From Agarophyton chilense (lineage: Eukaryota; Rhodophyta; Florideophyceae; Gracilariales; Gracilariaceae), in NCBI GenBank assembly GCA_030374765.1, contig JARGXX010000001.1, forward strand, positions 2,108,001 to 2,172,000: a DNA stretch of 64,000 bases, given 5' to 3'. Within the stretch, counting starts at the first letter, position 1, and each line of letters opens with the position of its first letter. The position numbers and the translations under genes were made by a program. Under the pieces are notes generated by a model. The model was not told where the DNA came from. It worked only from the letters and a program-made list of their open reading frames with translations, and ran no database searches. Positions 31,291 to 44,944 of this stretch are shown in pieces.

Positions 31291-34200
31291 ACAACGAATT
31301 ATTATTATTCTTACGCCATTTCAAAAACTTTATCCTTTTCGTTGTGACTTACGTTACACGCATACTTTTGGTGAGCTTCTCGAGCCACCTCGTGAATACC
31401 ATTACAAAACGAAGACGTTTCATCTTCTATATCGAAAATAGTGTGACCCAGTTCGTGCTTTCTTAGCAAATGTAACTGACTTTCAGTATCGACAATGAAG
31501 AATATTATAATCCTTTAACGCAGGAGAGTGTACTGCTTGGCAACCTGTACTCCCATTTTTCAAACGGCGCGCAAATGACACCTGAAACCCTTAGTCGTCT
31601 CTCATCCAAGACTAACAAGATCGTCTCGTTCACTCATTTCTTGTCAGTTAAATGATGCTTTGATGAACAAAGCCTTCAAATGAGGGTCGTCGCTCATGTA
31701 CCACTTTTGTGCTTCACAATGTCCTCTATTCTTTTTGCATCCGAAAGTACTGTAGCGGGTGATACCTGTTTTAACTGTGAGTTCGTGGGAGCCTCCACTA
31801 GAAGCAGTTTATTCAAATACTAAAGTTCTTTACGGACTCATTTCAGCTTAAGTCTACTCTGTGGCTTGGTTACTGGTTTGATGTATAGCCAAAACAACTA
31901 TAGCTCAACTGGTTCTTCGTTTCTAAGAAAGCACAAAGGTCGCAGGAAGAACTGCGGTCTAGATGATTTTTTAATAATAAAGCGTGCGACCGATCACTCC
32001 GGGGCCACCTCTGGGTCGACATCCACTTTCCATCATTGCTTCCGGCTATCTTTAGCATCTACACCAAATGTAACGTAGCTAGAAAATCATTTCCTGGAGA
32101 GAAGTGCTGCGCCCAAAAAAGTGAAGGAACGTTTGGTACAGAAGAGGCACTTTGCAGCTCACTACAAGAAATTTGGGAGCTCAGCTATGTTCCTTGGCAT
32201 TTCGCAGAATCCGTTTCCGAAACGCAAGTTGAATCATAACAACCTAGCGGAAAGCTCCAAAAAGGAGAAAGAAAAGAAGTACGACGGACATTTAGCAACT
32301 GTGAAAGCCAAAAACAATAGTGCCGGAAGATTTGATTCTTAGGAAAGGCTGTTTATATTCAGCGAGTTGATTACTCACTGGTGGTAAATCACATGCTTCG
32401 CTTTTCAATTCTAAGTCGGAGAGAAGGAGAAGACTAACTTTTTCAAATTCTGGAAATCGCAGACCCTTCTTTTGTTGATCAGATACTAAACTTCGCGAAA
32501 ATGGGAGAGAGAAATCTTTATGCGCACTACACACGAGATCCATGTCGAGTCAAATCTTCTAATGCTACAGTAACTTCGCGAGGTTTTAGTACTCTGCTTT
32601 TCAATAGATGAACAGAATCGAACAAAGAAAACTTGGTCAGTGTATTTCTTTCTATAAGTGGAGTCGACAGTTCGAGACAAACCTTTTTCCTCCACTTCAT
32701 ATACAAAGGGACCTTGAAGTGCAATTAACGGTTTTACGCTAACATATTAACCTGGCCAATGTCCGAGTTCAGGGATATTAGAAAGATTTGCGGTATCACT
32801 AGTGTCAAAACTAGTGCATGTGTCAGCGCGAAAGAAAAAATAGTTGAAATTTTCAACTTCTTTACGCCATGTCAGGATCACATCCACATCGGACACCTCC
32901 TCATTAAAGACCTTGGCTGCCTGGCATTGATTTAAAAAATATGGGACACAGTTTCAAAGGTTGCCACCGATCTTCGGAATCGCTGAAATTTCTACTTTCG
33001 CTTTAAAAAGCAGAAATAAGAACAAAATATATAGTTTCGAAACACCGGATAAGTTTTTAGCAACAGGTAGTTGAACAGCTATGGACGCCAGTCGTCGTCC
33101 TGAGCAGCAGTTCTACAGGTCCAGAAAACTACAACTAGATTTATAAGTTCTGAGGGCATGATGCGGGCTTTCATCCAAGGTTAATACGTGAATAGGAAAC
33201 AATTTCTGTCTCCGAACTTTGCGGTAAACTTACTTGGCTCCAGAAATGATTTGCAACGAGCCGTTTTCGAGTTTTTAGTTATAGATGACGCGCTTCATTC
33301 CAAATGTATCGATATTTATCACATTCTTCGCGTCATTCGCCAATATCTGCGATTATTCCACAACGGAAGCTCTTATGTCGCCGAGGGTTTTCCTGCAACA
33401 CTTCATGTACACCGAGCTCTTCAAGACTTTCCCCTCACTAGCTTTTTCAATGAAAAAAGAAGAGAGAATTACTGGACTTGTATCAGGATCGCGTAGATGG
33501 TTTAAGACAACAAATTCCGCTTCTGAATTCTATTCTTTTTGGCATACAGTCTAGATTGAAGGAGCACCAACGAGGACATTCAACAATACCATTCATACAT
33601 ATCTCGGCATATGCGGTCGTTTGTGCGTTCAAATGGGTTCTTTGAGAAACAGAAGTTCTCAAGATTAGGGGGGCAAAGAAGAAGATCGGCAGCTTCTTTT
33701 TGAAGCTTTAGTGTTTACCAGACAATCCTAGGCATGTAAATTTGAAAATTAATCAGTTCGTGATATTTTAATTGGCTATTGAAGCATGCCGGATATGTTC
33801 CGGAGGCATTTAAAGTCTAGTCAGATGCTTCGAATTTCCGACCTACGAGTCCTTTGTATTAGACCGTCGTCCTCATCTGTGAGACGTAGCATTAGTTGAC
33901 GAGGCAGAATTCCAACCCCAATTTGAAACAGTTTACATCCTGAGAAGTTCAAGGAAATGGTCTTTTGGGCCTTGAATAGCGCAATGTATAATAGGTCAAG
34001 GAGCGCAGTGACCTTGGGTACTCGTTGCAACTAAAATGTGGCACTGGATCTGCTCTTGCCTATTGTGGAAAAGGTTCAAGGATTATCTCATGGTTTGAAC
34101 GTTGATGTGGCTCAAGCTCTAATTGACGATGATGAGATTCAGGCCGATTTAGACTGGGAGGATGGGACAGACTCTACGCTACCGCCAATAGATGGTCCAG

Positions 34201-36950
34201 AGATTAGCTCTATTTTATGACAGATTTAATTGGAAGTCTACCTTCTGAAGTACATTTTCTCCCAAACACATCTTGTTCCTCCAATCTTCACGGTAACTCC
34301 TCAACTTCTTAATACTAGACTCCTTCGCCGTTTTCCATCGTTATTGAAAAACCTTGTGAACCATTTATCATCGTCTCCGCTTTCGCCAAAACCTTTTCGT
34401 GGTCCTCTTGCCAAGAAATGTTACCGCTGTAAATGAAGTGAAACATAAATCCATCAACCGGGGCATTATCAAAACCGCTTGCACAACTTCCGAGATATTC
34501 GCCTTCTATAGAACGGTCAGATTCATTTCGTAACCTGTTTTCAGGTAGACGTCAGTGTCTTCCCACATTGTGCCTCTAATGAAATCTATGCAATCTTCTT
34601 ATGGCCGCGGTCACAGCGAATACTCGCTAGGTTTGCAAGGAAAACGAACTCCGCAGCGATCCCGAACACCTTCAATACGCAAAAATCTCACTTTGAAAGT
34701 GGACGCAGTACACAAAACGCCCTTTCGCTTAAGGTGCCCTAAAAGAAGGAAACATGAGAGCAGTCAGACATGCAGTAGATAAACGCTTCCCAACAAATGC
34801 AGCCACCCTCTGGCGCTGAGGAAGAAGTGGTGCTGAACCGTTATCATACCGCCTTGCTAGAAGCTGTGGAAAGTTGACATAGCTTCTTTTTTACAGGCAG
34901 CGCTGGTGGAGGAAAATCTGTTCTTCTTTGCTGAATTATATCTGGGCTGCGTCCGAATTCGAAGACAGTAGCAGTTAGTATAGGTTCCAAATGTGCTGCT
35001 CTTGCTTCCAGATGTTATACTGTGCATTTGTTTCTTTTGTTAGGGTAGGGAATAGGTAAAGAACAAGCACTTCGAAGACGATCTCGACACTAAAGCCGAT
35101 TGCAAGAGCGGTTTAACAGAGTTGATCTTCATGTTATTGATGACTAGTCTATGATTGATTTTGTCTTGTTTGACAAGATTGAATTCATATGTGAAGGGAA
35201 ATCAAAAAGATGCGTCCCGGAGAACGGTCAAAGACAAATGATTCACTAGATACAGGCGATGAAGATGACAATTCAGACAGCCTTCGTTTGCTAGTCTCCA
35301 GGCCGTTGGTTGTGGTGAGGTCTTTCAACTCCCAGTTGTTAGTTTCTCTGATTATCCTCACCGGTTCTTGAAGGAAACGTTCTTTTCATTTAACACAAAG
35401 GCATTGGAAAGTTCCATAAGAAGGACCTATTTTCTACATGAATTCCATCGACAAAGAGACAGGATGCTTATTGAAATGCTTACTGAGCTTCACTTCTGTA
35501 GCTTTTCTTTGCAAACAAGAATTCGATGAAAACCGATGGGCAAACTGTGTACAACGTTTTATGCGAGAAGGTTGCCCAAAAACATGCATAGACAGTGCAA
35601 AATGCTCTGCACATGAATCATACCTCGTCAAAAATGTGAAAAGGTATGTATGAAGGTCAAAGTGACATGGAGTGGATGAGGCGGGGAGTGCAATTTATGA
35701 CTTAACGCAGAGCGGCCGAGATGATCCCACGGAGGACCGCCCACGAGTAAAGGAATGTAGAACTACATTCTGCCGCCCAAGAGGGTACATCCGTCGAGAA
35801 TGACGATGATAATGACTGCCTCTATACATCGAGATACAGGAAGTGGTACTCTTCTCTCAAGAATCCTCGTATAGAAAGTGAATCTTCTGGCATTCCGAAT
35901 TTCAATGACGATGAACCACGACAGAATATCTTTTTCAGGTCGCAATCGAAAGATTATTGCTTCCGACACTACTCGAAGACGTAGAGACGAGAGATGTTTT
36001 AAAGATTGCGACAATCTGTAAGTGAGAGAACCCATTCAATGTCGACACCGTCTGCGCGTTTTGAAATTGAATATGTGAGTTAAATAGGCTTCTGAAGAAG
36101 CAAAGGAAACTGAAGGATGAATTAAAATCGTTCGGGAAAGTCGAAGGGCTGAAGGCTGCCGAGGAGTATGTTGTTCTGTACGATTCTCTTCAACTCGCAC
36201 ACAAGGGCATCCTAAAATCTTTCTATTAATACGTGTTTAGAAGAAGCGCTCTGTGATGTTCTATGGAAAGGGCAGAAAGCGTCACTTATACATGTGTAAT
36301 AACTACTTTTATAGCCCTAGGGTTCATTGACAAGGTTGGACCTTCTCTGGAACTTGACACAGATGGTATTTGGTGTGTATTACATGTTCCTTTTCTTAAA
36401 ATCATCTCTCTGACGACGAATCTAGGAAAAAGGCTTATATCAACTGCATATGCTCGTTGATGAAAATAGATATTGTGTAAAACTTCACAAATCGTCAGAA
36501 CCAAGATTTTGTGGACCATGAAACATTCGAGTACGAGCAGAGAAGCAAACGATCAACCATGTTCGAAGTAGACTGTTTGTACCGTGCTATGGTCTTGGCT
36601 GACTTCTTCTCAGAAGGCAAGAGTCTTTAGAAGCACTATGCGGTTTCCAATGAAGATGGGTCTCTGGCCGAACAAAATGCTTTTGGGATCAAGAGAAGGG
36701 GTCAGCTAAAGTTGAGGAAGGAGTTTCAGGGGGAAACTTTTAAGCGCTTCCTTGAAGGGAACTCAATTCAAGGGTGTTATGAAAAAGCTTGTTGGACTTG
36801 CAACAAGTGCCTGGACATCTTCATCTCAAGAAGAAAGCAGTTTTTTGATTCACAGCTCCTGGAGTTGCTGTTCGAACAGAAGACTATGAGAAAACCACTT
36901 CAATAAGACCTTTAGGTAGGACAAAAGAATTGGGTTATCACTTATGTTGG
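31291..36950. other. AT-rich unassigned region with scattered coding-like fragments
   Basis: No gene can be supported across 5.7 kb. Isolated plus-strand stretches have protein-like composition: about 33455-33645 (KKRELLDLYQDRVDGLRQQI), 34038-34220 (acidic, ending PPIDGPEISSIL), near 35209-35370 (MRPGERSKTNDSLDTGDEDD) and 36086-36229 (RLLKKQRKLKDELKSFGKVE, a coiled coil). They lie in different frames with no shared motif. They could be relics of one decayed transposon or of several. Confidence 0.35.
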
Positions 36951-37199
36951 GGGTATGGGGGTATGCTGGAAATATTTTAATCCAGAGCCTGCGTAGGGAT
37001 AATTATATCCAGAGATTTGACGAAAATTTGACGCCTCTGCGTTTGGTCGACTAAAGCTTTACACCTCCTCCTCGTGGTGTCGACTGGGCAGCGTAAGCTG
37101 GCTAACGGAGTAAGTCAGGGAGGGATCCCTGTTGGAGAGGGAAGTGATCAGGCCTCCGTAGGCCAGTGATCCTAATTATGTTGGTGTGTTTTTCAGAAT

Positions 37200-40100
37200 T
37201 CTTGAGACTTGTTTCAATTTTCTGAGGCAATTAAATTATCGGTATTTCAAGGCTGGGCGTTGCGGCATGGTGGTGAAAAATAATTTTTTAAGGCTAGGTT
37301 CGACGAAATGCAGAGCTTAAGTGAGTTACCGTATGGGTTGTCGTCCATTGAGCTTTGCTGGCGTTGCTTGTGTTAGAGTTCGGAAACGGAATTATGTAAG
37401 GTCTTTCCTTAATTGGGTGACCAGGGGTGTTTTCCCACGTGCACAAATTTATCGTCAGTGCAATCCGGGAGGTCGCGCGAAGGTCGTATCTAGCTGCAGG
37501 TTCTGCGTGTTTTTTAATCGAGTCTTATAAGATTTTTTGAAGTTGCATATTAAAAGTAACGGTTTTTTGCGATATTGGTGTTTAGTTTTTGAAGGGTTTT
37601 CTGAAAAACAATTGTTCAAATTTCTGTTCCATGCACCTTGCGTACTGACGCAAAGTGGGGGTCTTTAAAGCACCAAGGTATGTCCAGTAGTAACTGTGGG
37701 TAGTGTTGTTGAGACACGAATCTCAGGGGCCTGGCGGATACGAGGCCCAGACCTAATTTCATTTGTTTGGGGGTCAGGTGACGGCTGGACCTATTTAGGT
37801 CGCGCGCTCAGCCAAGAGCAGGCCTTCTAAAAGCGCAAGCCTGCACTACGGGTTAAAGCAGACCCGAGGACGGAACGGGTTGACCGTCATTGGAGGTTAT
37901 GGACCTGCTACAAACAAAATTTCAAACTGCAGGGCTCTCGGGCAGAAAATCGACGGCATGGGGGAAAATGCCTCGGGCGTCGTAAGAGAAGCTTTTCGGG
38001 GTAGGCTTTAAGTTTACCTTGGAGAAAAGTCACAGAGCAAAAATGCTCTCCTTCGTGACATTAGGAATGAGATTCCGGGGATTCCTAGAGAGGGGGAGAC
38101 AGACATCTTATTCCATTGCATTAAAGATAAAACATACCAACTGAGTGTCGGAGGGAGTGCGTCAAAAGCGGGGTCTTCTAAGGGAGTAGCGAGTACTCGA
38201 GTTGTAACCGTCTCGGATCGAAAACCTCGAGGGCGTTCAAAACGCGTGACGGGGGGCAAAGACGGTGAATCCTCGAGTGAAGACGAGTCCGAGTCCGCTC
38301 CGGATTCTGACTCAGAGGAAGAGGCTACTACGCGCCCCCAGTGAAATGCTGAAAATTCTTTCTTTCATGGAGGGGTTGGAGAAGCCTCAAAAACGCATGA
38401 CTAAAGAAATTAAGGAATTGAAGGAGTCGCGGAAGAGTGCAAAGGAGAAATCAAAGGTGGAGGATTTTCTTCTCTACATCAGACAGGCAATGGAAGGGGT
38501 CATTGTCGATTCCGGCAATGACTCTGGCTCAGAGTCCGGCGGTGGAGATGAGGGAATTTCGAGCCTTGAGAAGAAGGTCTTTAATTCGAAGTTACAGAAC
38601 GCGAACAAGAAGTTCTGGGTTGCTTTCGCTAGCAAATCGTTTCCTGAACAATATGTTTCGGTTGACAGTCTTGAAGTGGAAGATATGCTCCGCAAAGCCC
38701 TGACGAATTATCCGACGGTCTCTGCGTGGGTTGAAGCTCGTCATTGGACAGGCATTCGGAACTGCCGGGAAGCTGCAACACGAGCTCGGGTAATTGACTG
38801 CCTCATCAGCTCGTTGGGAGTTATGCGCGCCAAAAATTAGTTGGCGGTGGAGTTGGCAATTCGTAGGTTGGCTGCAGTGACAACGGTTGATAAGACTGGC
38901 AAATGGGAAGCGGCCAGAGAACTTGAAGAAGAGCACGACGATTTGATAAGCGAGCCAATGAAGCGAAAGCTTCACAAGTCGGCGAAACTTCGTAAGGAGT
39001 TTAAGAAAGATAAGTCTTCCTTGCGCAAGAAAGGAGACGGGAATGAAAATTAATATAAAAACAACGACAACAACAACGACAATTTTTAATTTGACGGGCA
39101 TGCGAGACATGCTTCCTATGCCAGGGGCGTCTGATATACAGGACGGGGATACAAAGAAAGCAAGCGCACGACAACGACAAAAGTGGAGACGCAAGAAGAA
39201 AGTTCAAAGTATACTTGAGGGTCTTCGAAGTGGGCTTCATTGCTTGTATGCCGGGCATGTCTACCCCTTTCTACCGGTACAGGAGAGAAACACTGTCCAA
39301 ATCCTGGTGAGCAATATCTTGCAAGGCATCGGGGAGGACTCATACCGCCGAAATTATTTCGTTGCGGAGGAGTCCGTAGGAGAGGTTGATTCTACGTTCG
39401 AATACAGGGACCCACACCAATGGGTCTGGCTGAATCCGGACCGAGTATCATTGCCAGAAAATGGTCTGGCAGCCTCGGCTGATATTATCTCATTACTGCT
39501 AGGGGATATACAGCTACTATATATTACTAGAGAAATTATTCGAGAAGATGAAGAGGTGAAGAGAGCTAAGAAGCCGTTTTGTGGAGTGAAGGCGAAAGAT
39601 TACAGTGCACTGATTAAAATACTGGTGGAAGGCGGGTTTGTAGATCTGAGGGAAAGAAAACCGCAAGTTGTAAATGGTGTTTTTGCGGTCCCTAAACAAG
39701 AGGGAAAACAAAGGCTCATAATCGACGCGCGGAACGCTAATCTTCAGTTTATCGACCCACCGAAAATCGAGCTTTCTAACCCAGGATATCTAGCGAGATT
39801 ACACATCCCGGCAGGACGAACGCTTTATGTTGGAAAGTCAGACATGGGCAACCAATATCATCGAATGAGATTACCGGGATGGATGAATACGTATTTTGGT
39901 TTGCCACCAATCGAAGTCGAACGGAAAAAATTGTTCCTCATCATGCTCTCAATGCCCATGGGGTGGTCAAACTCCGTCTTTGTGGCTCAGAAAATCCATT
40001 TGGAAACCCTAGCTCGCGCTAAACTCTCCATGCACGACTGGATAGCGGCTTCAATTTCCGTTGGCGAATATAAATTCGGAGCTTACGTGGACGATTAATT

Positions 40101-42600
40101 TTCGTTTGAAACTAACAAAGAGATCTCGGAAAGAAATCTGCGGGCCGTGGTAAAGGAGTCTGAGCGTAGCTCTTTGCCTTCGCAGGCGACAAAAGTATCA
40201 TGGCCTCCAGAAAAAGAAAGTACAGAAGTCTTGGGAATTGAAGTCTGGAAAAAAGGCATATTGATGCCAAAGCCGGAAAAAATGAGAACGCAGATAACAA
40301 TTACTGAAAACATGCTGAAAACGAAGATATGGAAGGTGCAAGAAGTACAAAGCATAATTCGAAAATGGGCGTGGTTTATGCTCCTAAGTAGGCTGCTCTT
40401 TTCGGTCTTCGAAAAAATATATTCCATCACGTCCTTGACAAAAGAATATGTTGACGGCAACGTGGTTAGCCGGAAGGAGCCGGAATTAATTTTAAAACTA
40501 GCACCGTTGATCCGGATTAATACTTCTATGCCGTTCAACACAACAATCATTTGTACAGACGCAAGTTTAATTGGTGGAGGAGTAGTTTATACCGAATTTC
40601 GAGATCCTTTGAAAATTTGCGAATGGTCAGATCGGATTGAATGGATTGAAGAACAGGAGTGGAAAATTGCGATACGACATCGTTGGATGAAAAAACACCC
40701 GATACACATTTTAGGGGGTGAAGCAGTCATTCTTGGTCTGCGTTGGCTTCTTCGAAATCTGAGTAATTATCAAACACGGATCATTATGTTTATTGATAAC
40801 CAGTCGCTTCTAAGAGCTTTGTGTAGTATTCTACTATGTCGGGGAATCCGATAGGCTGATTTTTCGCGAAGTCGCGGTTGGAACTCATAAGTGACTGATG
40901 TCATCAGCATTGTGATATGAAACGGCACACCGCGTAGGATGCCAGGAGGCGGGGTACATTGTTGGGACACGTGGTATAACGAGTGGACTGGCTTGCAACG
41001 GCGCATGTAGTGGCGATCCACGTGGCTGGTCTTACTACCCTTTGTAGCTAGACGTTCATTAGGGACCGTACCCATACAGTGGTTTGGCTAAGTGGCTGAC
41101 CACTCGGTATTATATATATATTTATTCGGGCACTCACCCTGGCACACAGTATATAGTGCACCAGAGGTGAGCGCCGACTCCAAGTAAAGTAGACAACATG
41201 GGCATCATGACTATTCTGTTCCTCGCTTAGGATTCCTTAACCAGAGATCCGGACCAGCTATAATAGATATTCAGCCCTCAACCACTTCACGAGCCGTCTT
41301 GTACCTACGTTCCATCAACGTTTTACAGTTGCACTGTTCACCCTCGCTGGCGAGTAGTGGCCTTACACCCCACTTCCAGCTCGCTGGTGTTTTAGCTCTA
41401 CCACCCCTTTTACTTCGCCGCAAGCGACCCATCGGCAGTCCGAACGCTGTCGCAGGTGTCTGCTCTCTCCGTTAGAGCGGATACTACACATTTCTAAAGG
41501 GAAGTAGCAGTAAGCGAAGCTTTAAACGGATCTGCAGACGCGTTGCCGCGTTGGTACTCGTTTTTTACCTAACAATGGTTTTTTTTATGTCCCTAGCGGT
41601 AAACATCCAGCCGACGAACCGTCACGGGCTTTTTGATCTAGCTCACCGACGGGTAAAAGCGGCAACACTGCAGAGATACCGTAAGAACCTTGGTTATTTC
41701 GTAGAGTGGCTGGCGCAACAACCAGTCGCTCGCCGTCGATGTAGGAACGCAGAAGAAGTTGATAAGTTGTTCACGAGGTATTGCATTGATCTTTTTCATG
41801 GTAATCAGCAATTGAAGGTAGGGGGTGTAGCTCAGGTACAATCAGCGTTGGAATTTTTTCTCCCCGAACTCAGCGGGAAATTGGTATTGGTGAATCAAAG
41901 TATACAGGGCTGGACAGCATCGCGCCCTAACCTTCATTTTAGCGTGTGTCCGGAAATCGTTGTATACCGATTGGCGTCGGATCTTTTTAAGCACGGGGAT
42001 CCAGATCTGGGGATAGGATTGTTGCTGCTGTTTGATGGGTATCTCAGGCTAGGGGATTTATCCCAACTAAAATTATTGGACGTCGCCATGTTGCCGCTAA
42101 CCGAAAAGCGACCGCACTATGGGGTGCTCAATATTGCGATAGGAAAACGTGGCCGTAACGAATCCGTCACGATAAGCCCCGGCCCAACGTCAGTCATTTG
42201 AGGCGGTTTACACCAGGGCATACACATCTTTTTTAAACGTGCCGCCGCCAGATTGGGCTGGGGGTTTGGACTATCATGTGGAAACTTAAACCGAAAATCG
42301 TTTTCGTTTAAGTCAGTTCGTCAGAATCCTTCACCCGACTCGCAGAATTCTGACACTCGGAATCAGTTTTCTCAAAAAATCGTTATAACAGAAAACTGTC
42401 TCCTGGAATATCAACTTAGAGCTTGGAACCTATATCAGAAGGAAGTTTAGTTTGGATAGTAGTAGTGGACCTGGCTGTAGGAATTTAATGGGTTTTGGTC
42501 TAGGATTGGTTTTTGGGGAGTGGGGGTGAGCTGGCTGGGACTTAGTGATATTTTGGTTAAGTCGCTCGGATGCTATCGCGTGGTAGTTTAAAACACTATG
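37200..42600 (+). mobile_element. Tyrosine-recombinase retrotransposon (DIRS/Ngaro-like) fossil
   Basis: On the plus strand a gag-like ORF (about 38.27-38.84 kb; KEIKELKESRKSAKEKSKVE) is followed by reverse transcriptase (about 39.0-40.1; VPKQEGKQRLIIDARNANL, MPMGWSNSVF, FGAYVDD). RNase H follows (about 40.5-40.8; ICTDASLIGGG, GGEAVILGLRWLL, FIDNQSLL), and its C-terminal part (YVPSGKHPADEPSRAF) resumes near 41.58 beyond an inserted LTR. A tyrosine-recombinase domain with an LLLLFDGYLRLGDLSQL core lies at 41.55-42.2. A recombinase instead of a DDE integrase places it among YR retrotransposons; the RT looks unlike classical DIRS1. It is broken a handful of times. End repeats were not resolved, so limits are approximate. 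Confidence 0.75.
40822..41488 (-). repeat. Solo LTR inserted in the RNase H region of the YR element
   Basis: This 667-bp segment begins TGTAGTAT and ends ATACTACA, perfect 8-bp terminal inverted repeats as in LTRs. It carries a TATA-like tract (TATTATATATATATTT) near 41.11 kb. It splits the RNase H region: the FIDNQSLLRAL part lies before it and the conserved VPSGKHPADEPSR part after it. A target duplication is not clear. The same LTR family recurs at 44945-45106, next to a minus-strand gag, which suggests the minus orientation. Confidence 0.75.
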
Positions 42601-43800
42601 GCTTCGTATTAAAAAATGAAATGTTGTTGTCAAAAAAATATTTTTGACCTCGTCAATATTAGTTAGTTAAAAATGCGAAGCGTAATAGTACTAGCGTAAC
42701 GAGCTGTCATGTAGTCAATGAGAGGAAATAATACGTTTTGAGATCAAAAAGGACATCATCTGGCTACTATGTATGGCATCGCACGAAATCTAGAGAACAC
42801 CCTGGAATCTTCGCGTGTGATTACTGTGCAAATCTTTGAGTTTCAGAACGAAGTTGTGCGCAAAAGACTTCTAAGGAAGTGAATGGAAAGCGCTGAAAAC
42901 AAATGAGATGAGTAACGAGAGTTGGTTGACTGCGAATTCAAAAAGAGACGTTTTGCGAACGGCGTACTCCAAAATGTCAGCATTCCAGCTACTCTTCAAA
43001 CTGTTGAAAACCCTGTGCCAAGAATAGATGATCCTCCTAGGCTGTTCAAGAAGTTTGAAGAGCTTTCAAGCGTAAGAAAGCTACATAACGTCTTTTCTTT
43101 TTTTGCCTGCCCTTCTGAAAGAACTTCAAAGTCACGTCTCCGACAAATCACTGAGAGACGTTCTGGATGAAACCAATACGCTTTTCATCGATGATATCGA
43201 GAATCTACCTATAGGATAATAGAGAGCAGCTCGCGCTGCGAAATAGGCGAGGAAAGGCAGTAGTGACAAGCAGAGTACGACATGAGAGAGAGACTTTTAA
43301 GAAAGCGCGAAGAACCGGACGAATTACATCTCTGGAGCAATTCCTGATGTCTGGGCGAGCGAGAAACACAGGCCAGCAACGCGATGCTGCAGCTCATTCG
43401 AACCTCAAACCCCGGGACTGGTTCAGACTATTTCGGATGATTTCGCTACGCCAAGCGATTTTGGAGTGCACAAATTTCCGTAAAGGTCCAGCGATGGCCC
43501 GTGAAAAGAAGCACAGCGCAAGTTTCCGATGTTGATCACGAAGACGATACCGTTAAATACAGAGCGAAAACATATAAGTCAGACGAGAAACGTTTGGGTT
43601 GGGAGTCATTCACCAAGAAGATTGGGATACAAAGATGGATTACAATGCGGAAAATTTAACTGTAGATCTTTGAAGAAGTACGAAACAGTATAATTTCTAC
43701 AAGAAGAAGAGCTCCCCTCTTTTTGGGCCTGGTACATCTTGGCAGAGTGTCACCGTAGCGCCAGTGGTGGAATCTCCAAGAGAGTTTCGACTACGGGTTC
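42601..43800. other. Unassigned region with coding-like fragments
   Basis: No gene is supported. Plus-strand stretches with protein-like composition occur near 43.1-43.2 kb (SDKSLRDVLDETNTLFIDDI) and 43.46-43.66 kb (SDVDHEDDTVKYRAKTYKSD), in different frames. No family is recognised. Confidence 0.3.
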
Positions 43801-43818
43801 TACCAGTATCGCAAGAAT

Positions 43819-44860
43819 CTAATCGGTTTGAAATTGGGCACCTCTATAGCATGTGAAGAGAGTTTTTTGTCTATCCTGAAGATCGAAAGATGTTCCGGTT
43901 ATACCAGGAGCTCCTTGTCGAACTTTGTGTGGGGTTTCCTTGCTAGATCCCGCACAGACCACAATCTCTTCGGTGTCAAAGTCTCTGAAAAGCGTTTCCA
44001 GAGAATGCCAAGGATCTAACGTCAGTTCTAAGTGGCGCTGGAACAGTTGATATTGTGTATGGATATTCTGTCGCGCTTTGTGCGAGAACACGTCGCTTGT
44101 ACCTGGCTTGGTCTGAATTATTTTTCGAAGCCAGTTCTACGATCAATACGATATGCAAATGTGAGCTGTTCTCTTGTTCGTACAACCCTACCGGGCATCC
44201 TACTCTCGCTTCGGTTGCAAGTTGCAATCAAAAGTACACATTGATTTTTTGTAAAGTTCGTTCGTAAGGAGCAGATTGTAAGAGAGCTGGTATTTGATGT
44301 ATATGATTGAAATTCGAAATCATGAAAAGTATAGGTTAGTTCAATGAAAAGAGCATGGTGATCACGTGTACTACGATTAGTTAGGATTCAAAAAGTTTGA
44401 AAGCCTGCTATGACTGTTGGGACACATGCTTTGTTTAGCAATTCGAGGGCATCACATTTGGACCGATCATTGTATTTGCAGAAATAGTAGTTCAAGGATC
44501 AAGAGATACTATACCGCTTAGGGCCAGCATCTAACTTCTCATTAAAAGGCCCGTGATGAACCTGGTACAGATTTGTATTGATCCTCAGCGAAGCCGCGTA
44601 AGAAGTGCGGCAGTGCATGATAGGACTGAAATTCATTCATTACGAGTATATCGGCTTTTGGCGCAAAGCGTGCAAAAAAATCCAATAGCGAGATGCGGTT
44701 TTCTCCAGAGAAGTTCTGGATTCTCAGTGAAACTTGCATTCTCTTAATGCAATGTTTCATTTTGCTCGTGCCACGGCGTGTAAAGTCCAAAAAGGAATCT
44801 TCAGACCGGTAATATAGATAGAAGACCAATTTCTGATATAACGGGTTCGTGTACAACAGC
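43819..44860 (-). mobile_element. Ty3/gypsy gag-region fossil
   Basis: On the minus strand a retrotransposon gag core is recognisable at about 44.54-44.86 kb (ISLLDFFARFAPKADILVMN, then YHALPHFLRGFAEDQYKSV). Less clear continuation runs to about 43.8 kb. An LTR fragment lies just upstream in the correct orientation (44945-45106), so this is the 5' part of an old gypsy element. It is broken several times. Confidence 0.55.
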
Positions 44861-44944
44861 TCTTTCAGGCCTGGGCGCTTTCGCCCCTTATCTCGGCTAT
44901 GTATCCCACCTTTGTTGGCTGATGAGTATCGAAAACGGGACAGG

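Noticed and set aside
42990-43200. Possible 50-bp intron joining two coding-like stretches
   Set aside because: Donor and acceptor candidates do not keep the frame and no branch point is visible.
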